Of a stretch of DNA of 64,000 nt, positions 34,149 to 47,000 are shown piece by piece. The DNA lies in contig CM077157.1 of the NCBI GenBank assembly GCA_039583875.1, positions 75,454,346 to 75,518,345 of the forward strand, written 5' to 3'. The DNA comes from Platanthera guangdongensis (lineage: Eukaryota > Streptophyta > Magnoliopsida > Asparagales > Orchidaceae). The notes under the pieces are model-generated. The model was not told where the DNA came from and did no database searches. It saw only the letters and a program-made list of their open reading frames with translations. Position 1 is the stretch's first letter; each line of letters opens with the position of its first letter. The position numbers were made by a program, and so were the translations under genes.

Positions 34149-35579
34149 TGAGTCCCTGGCGACTAGACGCCACCATGACGGCTACTCCTCATGCTGGGCT
34201 CCCTGTTTCCCTAATTAATGATGAAGATGACGTCTAAAATACTGTCCTATCATCCCCCACCCCTTCCCCCATGGCGCATTGGTTGATCATGGGGAGTTGC
34301 GGCGGATGATGATGATGTTGGCCCACCGGCTAAAGACTTGCGGCGCCGTGGCGGCCACGGCTACAATCTTCGTCCATGGTATATAAGGCCAGTAATAAAA
34401 CAAGAATTAATAGGAAAAATCTTATTTTATGTTTGAATTTAATTATAAGCCGAGGTTTGTATCCTTCGTATAAAGATCTTGAACTTTTGGTGTGCATTTA
34501 GCACTAATTTTGGACTGAAATAAACCTATTAGCGCTTAAACCAAGGGGTGTTGTAAGGCCTATATAAGGCTAAGATTCTACTCATAATGGAGATAATTTT
34601 AATTTGCTTGCTAAACAAGAAATCTTCCCAAAACCTAATTTTGATTTCCCCCCTCTCATCCCTCTGTCATAGCCGCCGCCCCCCTTTGGGTTTCCTCTTC
34701 CCATAGCCGGTGGGTTGGGCCTCCCCACCTTTCTAAACCGGTAATTGCCTTCCTAGATCTCGGCCACCATCACTAAGCGGAGCCCTGCGTCCTTGTCGGC
34801 TGGCCACCGGATCTTCCTTGGCCAACTCTCAATCACACATGCCGAGTCAACCACGGAATTCTCCACTCATCTCATCCTAACCGGCCATCCTTGGGTACTT
34901 TAGACATGCAACCTTGATTGCACCGAGGATCAAAGCTCGCCTTGGGAGACCAACTTCACGGTGCAAAGCGGGGAAGACGATCGAGTTTCTACATCATTGG
35001 AGCATCTACAAACCCTCGCCTACTGGAGTAACCTAACCTTCAACTCCGGAGAGCGATTATTTTCTAGTGGAACCACTATCTTGGATCTACTATTTGAGAG
35101 GGGTAACGAAACTTCTACACAAGAGTTTTCAGTTTTTACCTAGATTGTTTGCGTGGTGGACGATTTTTGCCCGTAACCCTGTTTGAAACGGACAAAATTT
35201 CGCGGCGTTTTCTTGATAGATCTGTGGATTTCTCGTTTGATTTTTGAATACTCTCGGAAGGATTGGCGATCCTCGTTATTTTTTTGTTGGGGAAAGATCA
35301 ACCGTTTCTCGAATCGAAATTTTCTTGGTGGGATCTTTCTTTGGTACAACATAACCCCGCTTGCCCGGACGCGAATATTCGTCCCTTTAGCTTGATCGGA
35401 TCTCGACCTCTAGTCGTGGTTCGATCTCTATCGGATTGGCTAACCGAACGTTGGCGCGAGAGATAAATAAACTAAATTGTACCTTGCTGCGTTTCGCTAG
35501 CGTATAGTGCGAGGTTGTTTATCGTAGCGAGAGAACACTCGAAATCCCACGTGTAGGCTCCTAGGACGGCGCTACATCA
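34149..35579 (+). repeat. Element A 5' LTR (partly mixed with X LTR)
   Basis: The end CTACATCA at 35579 mirrors the TGATGGCG start seen at 42371, giving TGATG..CATCA ends. From about 35140 to 35900 the sequence is nearly pure A; before that X words are mixed in (for example gtgggttgggcctc at 34708). The same A words recur at 42371-44010. Confidence 0.7.
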
Positions 35580-35582
35580 ATT

Positions 35583-35594
35583 TGGTATCAAAGC
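35583..35594 (+). other. Element A primer-binding site
   Basis: tggtatcaaagc, four bases after the LTR end, identical to B's site. Confidence 0.85.
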
Positions 35595-37870
35595 GAGGTT
35601 GTGTTGATTTCTTAATCGACGCCATCCTTACGCTTTCCTGTCGTAGGACGTCGAACCACACTTGGTCGTGCACGTCGCATATTAGATAACGAAATTCAGA
35701 ATTTTCGTCTTGGGCTGCAAATAGCAACATCAAAAAAAAAAAAAATTTCTCCAGAAAATTACAAAAAAAATTCCTGAATTTTCTCCTTATTTTTCTAAGC
35801 AAAAAGTCTAAAAAAATATTTTTTGTATTCCTACTTTATAGGCCTCCAAAAAATCATCTTTTATAAAATATCTGGTCAAAATTCCTGGTTGTCTGGTAGT
35901 TCATGCGCACAAAAGGTAAACTAGGGTGCGGAATATTTTCCATCTCCAAATCCCCTCACACATGGCCGACCACTATGATGATGAGCACGCATTTCCTGCA
36001 GCGATTGCGGAGCTTCGGGAAGACCCCAGTTCAACTCAAAAGCTAGGGTTTGGTTCGATGCACCCTCACCCAGTTAATCCCTTTGAGGGTTAAAGGCATT
36101 GTAAATCAGGCGGCGCCTCAAAATCTCAGCCCTGGTTTTGGGATACTCAATCGTCAGGGGCCCCCACCACAGCCCGCCAACCAACGAGTATACGATTAGG
36201 GTTAGATCCAAAACCACCAAATGAGGTGAAAATTATCAGAGGAGGCTAGGGACCACTCACGAGGTAATTAGACCACTTAATTAAATTAGGGCCGTGACTA
36301 CATCCACCATCCTAGGATGGAATGGGAGCCCCCTCAAATTTTCCTAGATTTGGATCAATGGAGATCGAGTGCTACTTTGAGTGGGCACAACCTTGTCTGA
36401 TCTCAGTGATAAGGTGCGAGTGGCCCGAATTGGAAGCTTCTGTTGTAGGGCCAAGACGTTCTGGTTGAACGATAGAGTAGGCGAATGGGTACCGTGAATG
36501 GAGTACCCCACGAATCTGGGTGGCGCTGCCACTGAAACGGCACTCAAGTTGACTGACCTGGATTCATATGGAGTCCCAAACGCGTATCACCGAACCCAAA
36601 TGTTCGATGACTTCCACGGCCGGCCAGCCACCGTTGAGGTGGTGGCTGTCGCCAAGGCGGCACAAATCGGAGAGCGGAGTCAGCCCGAAACCATGAAAAC
36701 CAGGAATTGGTTCGGGCTCAATTGAGAAGAATATATGATGGTGAGACAAGGAGAGGAGGAGACCTTGCCGGTGGTGAACGTCCGGAGAAGATGCCATTTC
36801 TGAAGTAGCGCCGCTCGTTTTCTACACTATCACTGTGGGGGGGCTCGTTTTCGTAAAGGGAGCCTTCTCAGGCTCGGATACCCACTGATGGCAAGCCTCG
36901 TATGGGGAGAGGAGGGCGCTACGGATCATCACGGATCATTAAGGCCAACGTTTAATGGCTATGCATGGTGGAGGGGGCTGAACCACACCCTTGGATGGCC
37001 ATAGAAAAGCACAATGCCTATAAGTCCAAGGGACGAGCTTACCAAAAAGAAAAATCCATTAATGGCCTTTAGGACCCTTGGCCAGCCCCTTCCTTCCCTC
37101 CCTCATCATTTATCTCCGTGCGAGACAAAGGAAAGTTTCGACCCTCTCTCAGTCACAGATTCGAACTCCGTGGTAAATCTGGAGGACTATTTGCAGCCCA
37201 CCGCTAGGAACATCAAAAATCCCACATGAGGAGGCTTGGTGAGATTTGGGAGTTCCAATAGGGCGTCTTAATAAGACTACTTGACGTCACTTGTTATTCC
37301 TGTGGAATCCAAGGGCATTATGACCCCTAATGAGTGCCCCACTAAGGGAAAACCTCTAGGGCACAGCCCTTTTAGGCTCCACGTCTGATCCCAATTTAGG
37401 CAGAGATCGTTTATGAGGCCGGTACTGAGTCTGACGCCAATGGAGCCGAGTGATATTGATGACGACTCTTTCATGATGGTTATGAGATGTATTCTTGGTG
37501 AATACACCGCGAGCTTAACTAAGGTTCATAAATCTACTATTTGGACGAGTGGTCTCACCTACAACCGGACAAATACTTGGCCTTCTTGGGCTTCGGTAAA
37601 TTTTAAGCACGGTGACAAGTGGTGTAAATTAATACCATCGATAGCGGTAGTTGTATGAATGTTGTTTCGGAGAATGCCAATATATCAAAAAAATTCCGTC
37701 CTCGAATGCACTTAGTCACTGAGCCACACCCACAGCCGTATGGGGTTTAAGATAGCATGGGTGAACAATTGTAACATCGAAAGGTTGTCGCAGTTTCTAA
37801 AAGATGCTTGGTACCGCTTACGGTGAAGCCCTAGTTAGGTGTGCTCCTCTGTCGATTCCTAAGGACCTTG
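35595..37870 (+). pseudogene. gag: Element A leader and gag region, mixed with X LTR
   Basis: Up to about 35900 it is clean A leader with a 14-base A run. From 35905 X LTR words return (ccatctccaaatcccct at 35940, aatccctttgagggt at 36076, ending at X's LTR edge near 37672). A possible A gag start is the ATG at 35963 (MADHYDDEHAFPAAIAELRE), but the frame is broken at once by X insertions. No knuckle can be located with confidence. This entry marks where A gag should be and is not a usable gene model. Confidence 0.4.
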
Positions 37871-37879
37871 ACTAATGGA

Positions 37880-38020
37880 AACTTCTTGCGATGTCATCCC
37901 TATGGATGTATGTCACGTTTTACTAGGACGACCATGGCTTTATGATTATGACCGATGTGACCCATTTGGGCGTAGTAGAGCCAACACATACGAGTTCAAG
38001 TTCAATGGTAAGACCATTGC
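37880..38020 (+). pseudogene. pol: Element A protease end, mixed
   Basis: The plus strand reads CDVIPMDVCHVLLGRPWLYD near 37887-37946, then pieces such as NTYEFKF, separated by X words (gggcgtagtagagcc). The motif is the conserved end of plant gypsy proteases (LLGRPW). The active-site part is not visible. Confidence 0.6.
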
Positions 38021-38680
38021 AGGTTGCCAGCTCCGGTGAAGCCCTCACCACCTATGCCAAGACCCGTCGATTATTTCCAAGGACACATATATCTTGGGTG
38101 GCTTCTTCTTGCCCGCACCCGGAAAAGAAAGCATTGATAAGTCGGATTTATAAGTAGGAAGGAGTTCCCCCACCTGGAACGCGAGACCTTTCTAGATGGC
38201 GTCATAATATAGCATTATGCGTTAGTATGCCTACAAGTATCTCACCTGAGCCTCGGGTCTTCAACAAACTCTGAACCCAAATTCACCGTCCTTAGAGAGC
38301 GGACCTACCGTTATCTTTGCGCCCATACACATAAGGAGCCATCCTTATTGGACTGGTAGAGAGAATAAGGACGCTTCTCCCAGGGCTCACCGGTCCAGAT
38401 TGCAAAGTCGCACAGATCTTCCAAGTCTGTTGCCACCCATCAGTCTGGGGATATTCAACACGAAATTGATTTCGTCCCGGGCTCGTCCCAAATATGTTTG
38501 CCCAATCTACCACATTACCGACTCAACCCCTCCGCACATAATGAACTTCAAATATTAATTTCCGACTTATTAGCAAAGGGCCTTTGGCCTCCCCTTGGCC
38601 ATAGTAAAAGCCCTTGTGCCGTCCCGGCCTTTCATATTTCTCTCTCTTCCATTAAAGAAAGATACCCTCTCTCCTAGTCT

Positions 38681-40320
38681 TGGAGGTTGTGTGTAGACTA
38701 CCGGGCCATCAACAAAATAACTGTCAAGTATAGGTTTCCCATTCCCCGTTTGGACGATTTGTTGGATATGTTATCCGGTGCTTGGGTTGACCGTGTTCTC
38801 AAATATTGGATTTAAAGAGTGGTTACCACCAGATAAGGATACGGGAGGTGTGCTCCTCTCGGGATTCCTCCACATTAGACGAATGGAAAACGGCCTTTGC
38901 GGCACAAGACTCTATTCTCCTATCGTCAATGGGCTTTACGAGTGGTTAGTGCTAGGAGAGGGACTCACTAACGGACCAAGCACGTAATTTTCTCACGGTT
39001 AATGACTCAAGTATTTAAGCCATACATGGGAAAATCGTGCAGGCTTGCCAGTCGGTGGTAGTAGCCTGTCAAGTGACCGATCCGCTTCGATCCTATGCCC
39101 CATATTTTGGCTGTTTAGTACCTCGCCGAGCGATCATGAAACTCATTTGCGAATTTTCAAGACACCTGATCCTTACTACATTGCGCCAATAAGAGTCATA
39201 AACTTAGCCTGTCGGCTCTGTGCCTCTATATCCCGTTAATCTCACCTAAGAAGTGCGCGTTCGGTGTGACTTCAACGTGGAATCCGAACCCAAAGCCTTC
39301 TATCCTCGTCCCGATACATAGTGAACGTCGAGGGTATACATGTTGACCCTAAGCCTCATAAGGTCTTATGCACTGGTAGTGATTAGAGAGTGGCCGGCAA
39401 AGCTTCTCCTAGGGCTCACCGCGATATTAGGGAAGTTAGGAGTTTTCATGGTCCAATTGGCCACGTTCTATCGACGATTCATTCGCAATTTTAGTAGTAT
39501 CTGGGGATGGCACCAATCACTGAGTGTATGAAGAAGGGTGCCCAAGATGTCTCCATTTACTCCCTATGAACCGTCCATCCCGACCAAATCGGCCGCTAGC
39601 GCGTTTCAAATGATTAAGGATCGGATGTCCGAAGCCAGCCCCTACTACGATTGCCGGATTTTAGTAAAGCTACCTTTGTCAGCCAGTTGAATCACCCAGA
39701 TATCATTTCTCGTGCGACGCCTCGGGGATAGGAATTGGTGGAGTGTTAAGTCAAGAGGGACATCCGGTCGGATACTTCCAATCCGGCACTAGCGAGTGGC
39801 TGAAACTTGCGGGCCCACTCTGCCTTCAAATTAAATTACTCAGTGGGTCACAAATTATGATCGTGAATTTTATGCCGTGATACATGGTTGTCTCCAACAT
39901 TGGCGACACTATCTCATATCGAAAGAATTTGTAATCCTCTCGGATCATGATCCTCTCGGCGCCTCCCTCTGGTATGTAAATTTGTCCCCCGAAACAAACT
40001 CTCAAAGTATCTCCAAATCAGCCCTCGACACGCTCAAATGGGTCTCCTGCCCATCTTCAGGAGTACACATGTCATTATTAAACACCTTAAGGGCAATCGT
40101 TAAATCGAGTGGCGGACGCGGTGCCTTAGTCGTGATCCTCAGACACAAAGGATATCTATTATTATCTAAAATGGAGGTGACGGTAATAGGATTTGAACGC
40201 ATTAAGGACGAGTATGTCTCCGGCTCAGCGCATGCCCAGATTCGCCTTTTAGTGGTAGGATATTTATTTAGCCGCTCAGGAACAGGCCCCCTCTACTATT
40301 TCAGCCTACTACATTCGTGA
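38681..40320 (+). pseudogene. pol: Element A reverse transcriptase and RNase H, mixed with X pol
   Basis: Plus-strand landmarks appear in the right order. [16 protein letters not shown] is near 38690, followed by [16 protein letters not shown]. Next come broken pieces of the [14 protein letters not shown] region near 38797-38845 and DEWKTAF near 38879. MTQVFKPYMG is near 39003, SDHETHLRIF near 39130 and KKCAFGVTS near 39250. VRSF then LATFYRRFIRNFSS is near 39436-39500. RNase H shows GIGGVLSQEGHPV near 39729 and YDREFYAVIHG near 39857, then LQHWRHYL and LSDHDPL. Between them lie X minus-strand words. The order proves that A contributes a whole pol, but about half its bases are lost. Confidence 0.7.
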
Positions 40321-41099
40321 CGGTTATTTATCGGAGTCAATGTCGCATGGACACGCAATTGTGTATTCCCCGCTCTTCACAAATATCCGCCACTTCATTG
40401 TATGGGAGCTGCATGCTTCTTCAGTGGAGGGTTAGGTGGACATTTCAGCACCGCACCCATGCCGGGATAAAACGATGTAGATAATCCTTCCTTCCCCAAA
40501 GGAAGGGCTAGTGGAGGATAAGTCGATTCTTTTGGCCTGAAAGTCCACCTCGCACTGTGGGGCTTCCAGACAAAGGGCACTTCCTTCCTTGTCAGGGATG
40601 TGAGGTGAAGGGCAATGGAAAATCAATAAAATCGTAGTAACCGGAGTTGAAACTCCGCGTATGTCAGTTAGCGACTTCAGCGGAAACAAAACCAATGGTC
40701 CGGTCTTTACACTGCCCCCAGCTCCACTGATTCCTTCTGATATCCTTGGGAGGAAATCCACGTCAAGTATGGAACTTTCATTTTGGGTCTACCGCGTAGA
40801 GCTGGTGCACTCGTAGTCTCTCCAGGGTCAGCATCAGATGTCGATGTGCTCCATCCTCTGTCCGTCGATTAGATGAGGATTTCGTCAATAAATACAATGA
40901 TGAACACATCCATTTCATATGCCTAGTCACAACACCAACGATGCCTCTCATGAGTTGCTCATGAATGCCGACGGTGTATTCGTGAGCCCGAAGAGGCATC
41001 ACAGTAAACTCGAACAGCCGCATATCTGCTACTGAAGGCAGTCTTCGGTATGTCCTCCTCCTGGATCCGCAGTGTCTGATAGTAGCTCGACGTTGAAAA

Positions 41100-42345
41100 T
41101 TTCCAAGCTATTTTTAAAAAGAAACTTGTGCGCCATCCAGCTTATGGGTACAAACATTGCTGTTTTCATCGGCCTATCATCCCCTTACGGATGGGCATAG
41201 GTATTTCGGATTGTCAGTCGGTTAATCGTAGCTTGCCCGGTAGTTTGCACAATCTGAGTGTCTCGTTGCTTAGTGGGCTTTTTGACCATAAAGGCACATG
41301 GGACCTTATCCTTCCTCATGCTCAAATAGCTTGGCCGGATAATAATTCACGGCTAGGTCCACCGGTTCCTAGAGCTGTCTCCGAACGAGATCGTTCGGGG
41401 CATGGTTATAAGGCGCCCGTGCCTCTTGACTTGGTAGCCCATTACAGGCACCATCTTTTAAGTCTAGTCGGAAATTCGCTCTCGAGATTTCGGTGGTAGC
41501 CTCGCACGTCCACTGGAATCTCCATAAGCACATTAGCGAGACGCAAAATAGCTAAACAATATCCGAGCTATGGAACCCTTATCAATCGAATGCCAACGTA
41601 CATCGGCGAGCGGTCACCTTGAATATTGGAGATTCCCCCTGGTAATGGTTCGTCTCTCCCCTGAACGGCTGCCCTCGGCGCTATAAAGAAATTGGCGAAT
41701 AGGCGAGCCGGTCCTTTTCGAGTGACGATGAAAAAGTTGGGCGAAAATGCAGTAATCCTCTTATGCAGTTACCCGCTGAGCATGGGGAATTTCCCCTATT
41801 TTTAACGTTTCCAGGATTTAACGCTTTATGTCGCTCCACCACCTGAACTTTCTGTCTCGCCGTTTAATATTCTCCGATCTACAGCCTCCTAATGGTGTAG
41901 GGTGGGTGGTGAGGTTAACTCTGATCCGTCGGGATCGTTCTCTCCTGCGGAACCACTCCACGCCTTCAGCCCTTTCAGGAAGGCTTCCGTGAACGAGTGT
42001 GCCGCCTACAGTGTATAGGCGGGCTTCCCATGATGAAACTTGTTTAACTTCTTCTTTGCAATCTAATGCATGGTTTTCCAAGGTTCCCTAGTCTATCAGT
42101 CCTATTTTCTTTAATTGCCTGACAGAAAAGATTTTGCAGGATGCTATATTTCCAACTCATACCGATGGTGACGTTCACAGGTTGCTCCGGGATTCCGTTG
42201 GCGTGGTCGATCCAATCCATATCCTGCTTCGGACGTCTTGGCTCTTGGTATCCACAACCTTCGGAGGTCCCCGGCCTCCAAAAGCTACTTGATGCGGATC
42301 TACTACGCCGTTATGTTCCTGACCACTCATCGGTGATGAGTGCCC
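41100..42345 (+). pseudogene. pol: Element A integrase and C-terminus, mixed with X pol and gag
   Basis: Landmarks on the plus strand are KGTWDLILPHAQIAW with a PDNNS-like continuation near 41290-41347 (integrase core end), LVMVRLSPERLP at about 41640, GPFRVTMKKLGENA near 41710-41750 (integrase C-terminal domain) and LLDADLLRRYVPDHSS near 42284-42330 at the end. These match the tail order of gypsy polyproteins. X minus-strand gag and protease words lie between them. Confidence 0.65.
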
Positions 42346-42349
42346 CCCG

Positions 42350-42370
42350 TTTGAGCGGGGGCAGGTTCCT
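42350..42370 (+). other. Element A polypurine tract (approximate)
   Basis: ttgagcgggggcag with a short tail directly before TGATGGCGAC at 42371. Confidence 0.5.
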
Positions 42371-44010
42371 TGATGGCGACCGCCACCTGATGACGGTCAA
42401 ATTAATGATTCTAGCGAAGATGATTCCCCCGGGTCTCTGTGCCTCCTGCATCTGGGGTGGCTGAGGGGCCACCACATTGGTTCCCTTGCTCCTATCTCGC
42501 CTCCTGTCAGGCTGGAGTTCTACTCTTCTCCCATTTGACGCGGCCCCGGATGATGATGATGTTGGCCCCCCGGCTAAAGACTTGCCGCCGTGGCGGCCAC
42601 GGCTATGCCAATCTGCCTCGTCCTTTTCGCACAAGAATTAATCTTCCATTTTATCCGTTTGAATTTAATTATGGTTTGTAATTATCTTGAACTTTTGGTG
42701 TGCATTTAGATCCTCTCACTAATTTTGGACTGCTATTAGATCCGCTTGTGTTGTAAGGCCTATATAAGGCTAAGATTCTACTCATAATGGAGATAATTTT
42801 AATTTGCTTGCTAAACTCCCAAGAAATCTTCCCAAAACCTAACTGTTTGATTTCCCCCCTCTCAACTGTATAAATCTATCCTCTTCATAGCCGCCGCCCC
42901 CCTTTGTGGTTGAAATCCTCTTCCCATAGCCGGCCTCCCCACCTTTGAACTCCCTTCCTAAGATCTCGGCCACCATCACTCCAAATGTCTTCCGAAGTCC
43001 TCCACCAATCTTCCTTCATGGGACTCCAGGAAACAGACACAAGGACACTCTCTCCTCCAAGGGCACGGAATTCCCAGTCAGCATCTCATGCATAATGTCC
43101 AACCATTCCGCCGTCTGAACGGCCACTCTGTCCAAGTAGGATGGGTGGAGACAAATTGATTGCAAGGATCAAAGGCCTTAGCCCCCGGAGAAACTTCACG
43201 GTGCAAAGCGGGGAAGACGATCGAGCTTGTTTGACCTACATCATTGGAGCATCTCTCGTGGAGTTCAACGGTCAGAGCGATTATTGCCCAATCTCTAACT
43301 GTAGGAACCACTAGTCTTGGATCTACTATTTGAGGAGGTGGTGCAACGAAACTCGGGAGTCTACACAAGAGTTTTCTTTTCCTAGCCATGCAGTGTTTAG
43401 GCTGTGATGGGGGCTGCATGACAAAGCCAATAGTAAATTTGCGTAACTCAACCGTAATTGAAACGGTGGACAAAATTTCGCGGCGTTTTACTTGATAGAT
43501 CCCCCATATGTGGCACACCACTGCTTCTCGTTTGCTTAGTTTGTCCCCAATACTAAACTCGTGCGAAGGATTGGCGATCCTCATGGGGTTATGGACTGCT
43601 ACTTTTCGTTGGGGAAAGATCAACCGTTTCTCGAATCGAAATTTATAAGACCCCCTTGGTTTTTCTTTTAAAACATCGGGGTCTTAGGCCCGGACCGCGA
43701 ATATTCGTCCCTTTGCTTGACACCTCCGCTCCCGGGAAGGTCATCACTATAAAACGACCAATCCTAGTCGTGCCAAGTTCGATCTCAACAGTATCGGAAT
43801 TGGCTAAAATACCGAACGTTGGCGCGAGAGAAAATCACATATAAACTAAATTGTACCTTGCTGCGTTTCGCTAGCGTATACGTGGAGGTTGTCCACAAAT
43901 ATAATCGTAGCGAGAGATACTAATAATCTCGGGAAATGCCCACGTACATCAATGTAGGCTCACTACAAATCTCTCATCGGCGAAAGCACAACTACATAAC
44001 TAGTAGGCCA
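42371..44010 (+). repeat. Element A 3' LTR, heavily mixed with X gag, primer site and LTR
   Basis: It starts TGATGGCGACC and repeats A words from 34149-35579: gacggtcaaattaatga, ccgccgccccccttt, caccatcact, gcaaagcggggaagacgat, gcgcgagag and ctgcgtttcgctagcgtata. A words stop by about 44010, after which the sequence is clean X LTR. Confidence 0.7.
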
Positions 44011-47000
44011 GGACTTACAGTCCCTACCGTCTGAACATCGGTACTAGACTGCCCCATCTCCAAGCGTGTCGACCTCCGGGGCTGCTCCTCCATGCTGGGC
44101 TCCACGGTTCCCTAAAATGATGTGGTTCAAAAACTATTAGTCTAAAAGACTAAGTACTATCATCCCCCGCCCCTTCCCCCGTGGCACCTAGGCACCAAGC
44201 GGAGAGGAGGAAAGGAGAGGACAAGAAGGTGGAGAATAGCAAATGATTAGATTGCGGCGGAACTAAACTAGCAGTCCAATGGTATATAAGGTAGTAATAA
44301 TAGCCTTAACATATGCGAAAACACATAAGCCGAGGGATCTTTTGCAGGTCTCCTATCGTATAAAGAGTCCCATACATGTTTATACAATACGGTGTTGGTT
44401 TTCTGTTAAGCATGCATATAAGATTTCTGAAATAAACCTTAACTTATAAGCACGCTCACACGAGCTTATAAACCAAGGGGTCGTATAGCAAGGCCTTTTG
44501 TATAAAGCATCTCATACAACTTTATACAATAGGTGTCAGGGTTGAATGCAATGGTTATGCTATGAAATAAAAATATGTCATGCTGTGAACATGCAAGTAC
44601 AACACACCCACTCGACTCTGTGTACACAGACCTTTAGTTCCCCCTTTCTGGAGCCGATCCTCCCAGGATACCTCCGTAGTGGCAAACGGAAGCGGTGGGT
44701 TGGGCCTCGCCCACCTCTAAACTGGTAATTGTAATACCAGTCAGACCTATCGTACGACTCAACGTTGGTGCACTAAGCAGAGCTCCTGCGTACTCTTGCC
44801 GGCTGGCGCACCGGACTTTACTTGGCCAAGTGCTAAACCACACTTGCCGAGTCAACGTACCGGCATCGGTGCATCGACTCTCCAATACCAAAGACCCACC
44901 ACCTTTACTTTATGCACATTCAACCTTGATGTAAACCACCGAGCCAATGCTCGCCGGACCAACCCGTCCGTCACCAACTACAACCGAGCTAAAGTTCATC
45001 GGGCCAACTTACCCATCTCCAAACCCACCGAGCTTACTGCCCGAGTGACCTAACCTAACTCCCACAACTCTGGGGAGTGTGAGTGCAACCCTAGATTACT
45101 TCTACTTACTCTTACATTTCAGTTTTTACCTACTGTTTAGGTTAGCCCAGGACTGCCCAAGGTATACCCTGTGAAGGGCTCTCAAAGGCACTAGAAACTA
45201 CGATGGGATTACGCCCAAAGATCGCTTTCACAAGGCACTTACTATTATTGGTTGCTATCAGATTTCCCAATCCCTTAATTAATTTATTGGATCTAACCCT
45301 AGTGCATTAGACACTTCCTCCCTACGGGAAGGACGATCTTTCGCCGATCCCGAGCACCAACGGACACTAGCCATTCCAATCCCTTACTCATCCCAACTTC
45401 CAACGACGAACTCTTTTTCATTCATCCAAATCAGCAAACATCTAACCCCAGCTCGTGTGCCCCAAATTCTTACTCCAACACAATTTTTGCGATTTTACTA
45501 AATGCAGACCAACCTAAGCTATATGAAGTGTATAAAGTGAGGTACACAAAATAATCACCCAGTACCCCTATAATAATTATTGGAGGGCTATAATGACAGT
45601 TTTAGCCTAAACTCAGAAATTCATAATTTTCCTAAATTATCAGATAATTTATTTATTTATTCTAGTAAACCAAAATCCAAGTTTGAACATGAAGTACCCA
45701 TTTAATTCAAGAAAATGCTCTACAACATTTATGATAAATTGAAAATGACTATTCAACTTAAAATCCAGTATCTCCTAATTTTCCAGCAGGAAATAAGCTC
45801 TGAATAAAATAAACATCAAATCCCCAAAATTATAGGTTTGTAAAGTATTTATTGCAAATAGTCATCTGAAAATCATGAATTAATTTCTCCATGTGGATAT
45901 TGACCTAAAAATTATCAGAGCCCCAATTTCACAATTTTGCAACAAGTAAATAGCTCCAAATAATTTATTGACCATAATTGCCCTTTTAAAAACTTGTGAA
46001 GGAAATACTAAAGTTTTTCAACTAAATTTTATAACAAAATTCAGGAACAACCACATTGACTTAAAACATCTCATGCCCAAGTATCATGAATCTAGAATGA
46101 ATAGTGTGATCATAATAAATAAAATATCATTTAGGGACACATCATGTATAACAAAGGGGGTGCTAGTAATATTACTCCTAAAATTCCAATAAATTCACCA
46201 GAGGTCGTAACTAACTTAAAATTCATGCTACTTAAGTTTCACACCTTTTTAAAAATTTTTGGTGGCTTATTCTACACAAAAGGTCGATATGCCCTAAACT
46301 AGGGTTAGGGATTTGAGAGGCTCTTCCATCTCCAAATCCCCTAGAATTCATACCAGAGGGCTTTGGATACCTTAGCACCATTTCTACCAAGTTGTAAGAT
46401 CACACAAGGGTATTTAACCTCATGCCCTTCACAACACTCAAAAGCCCCTCCTTAGGGTTTGAGTTTGGATCCTAGGGCAAAGCTACCCTAGACCACCCGT
46501 AATCCCTTTGAGGGTGTTAAAGGTCATTTCAAGTCAGTGGTCAAAATCTCAGCCTCTGTTGAGGTGATTTGACCACTCAACCTCAAGGTGCACTTTTCAC
46601 TTAAGAACCCCTCATTAAGGTATAAATTAGGGTTAGTTCATTCCCTATCCAAAACTCATCCAAATGAGGTGAAAATTTTTACAGAGACATATCATGAGGC
46701 CAGGGACCACTCACCAAACTTTGGGAGGGTTTGGAGGTAATTAGACCACTTAATTAAATTACTCTAGTGTTATTAAATATGAACTAAAACTATAGCAAAA
46801 GTATCTCCAAAAATTCCCATTTTTGGGCAGGCCCTAGGTATATCTAAGGATGGCCCCGTTCCCAAATTTTAGGTCATTTGGACAAGTGATGAAGAGTGGG
46901 CACCCTTTTTAATCTCAGGATAGCCCTAGGTATAGGCGCCACCAAAATGAGTGCCCTGGTAAAACCGGGCACCCAAATTGGTTCAACTAAATTTTATTGT

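Larger units (their letters stand above)
37673..43640 (-). pseudogene. X3 internal region (gag-pol), mixed with element A
   Basis: X minus-strand words run in order through the block: the 3' junction near 37673 (aaattccgtcctcga), the tail and integrase (cctatgccaag..atatatcttggg near 38050), RT (gaggatttcgtcaataaata near 40876), protease (gtgtataggcgggcttccca near 42010), the intron region 42040-42170, the gag knuckle region near 42440 and the gag start near 43417 (ggggctgcatgacaaagcc). The primer site before 43644 is scrambled. This would be a third X unit. No product can be read from it. Confidence 0.7.
34149..44010. other. Interleaved block: X family (minus) and gypsy element A (plus) alternate base-runs
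   Basis: Short runs from two unrelated sources alternate while each keeps its own order. One is the X family in minus orientation, from LTR position 23320-equivalent through LTR, pol, gag, primer site and back to the same LTR position. The other is a gypsy element A in plus orientation, from LTR through PR, RT, RH, IN to LTR. For example, 43274-43340 alternates agagcgattatt (A, also 35050), gcccaatctctaactgtagg (X, also 33543), cttggatctactatttgag (A, also 35080) and gaggtggtgcaac (X, also 33582). No frame here is trustworthy. A merged consensus of two alternative sequences is the simplest reading. Confidence 0.85.

Noticed and set aside
39877..40320. 147-codon plus-strand frame and other open frames in the interleaved block
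   Set aside because: They are patchworks of A and X words; only the ordered motifs are informative.
34149..44010. Interleaving as a biological mosaic, such as gene conversion or template switching
   Set aside because: The sources are unrelated and on opposite strands, yet switch dozens of times while both keep their order; no known process does this, and a consensus artefact does.
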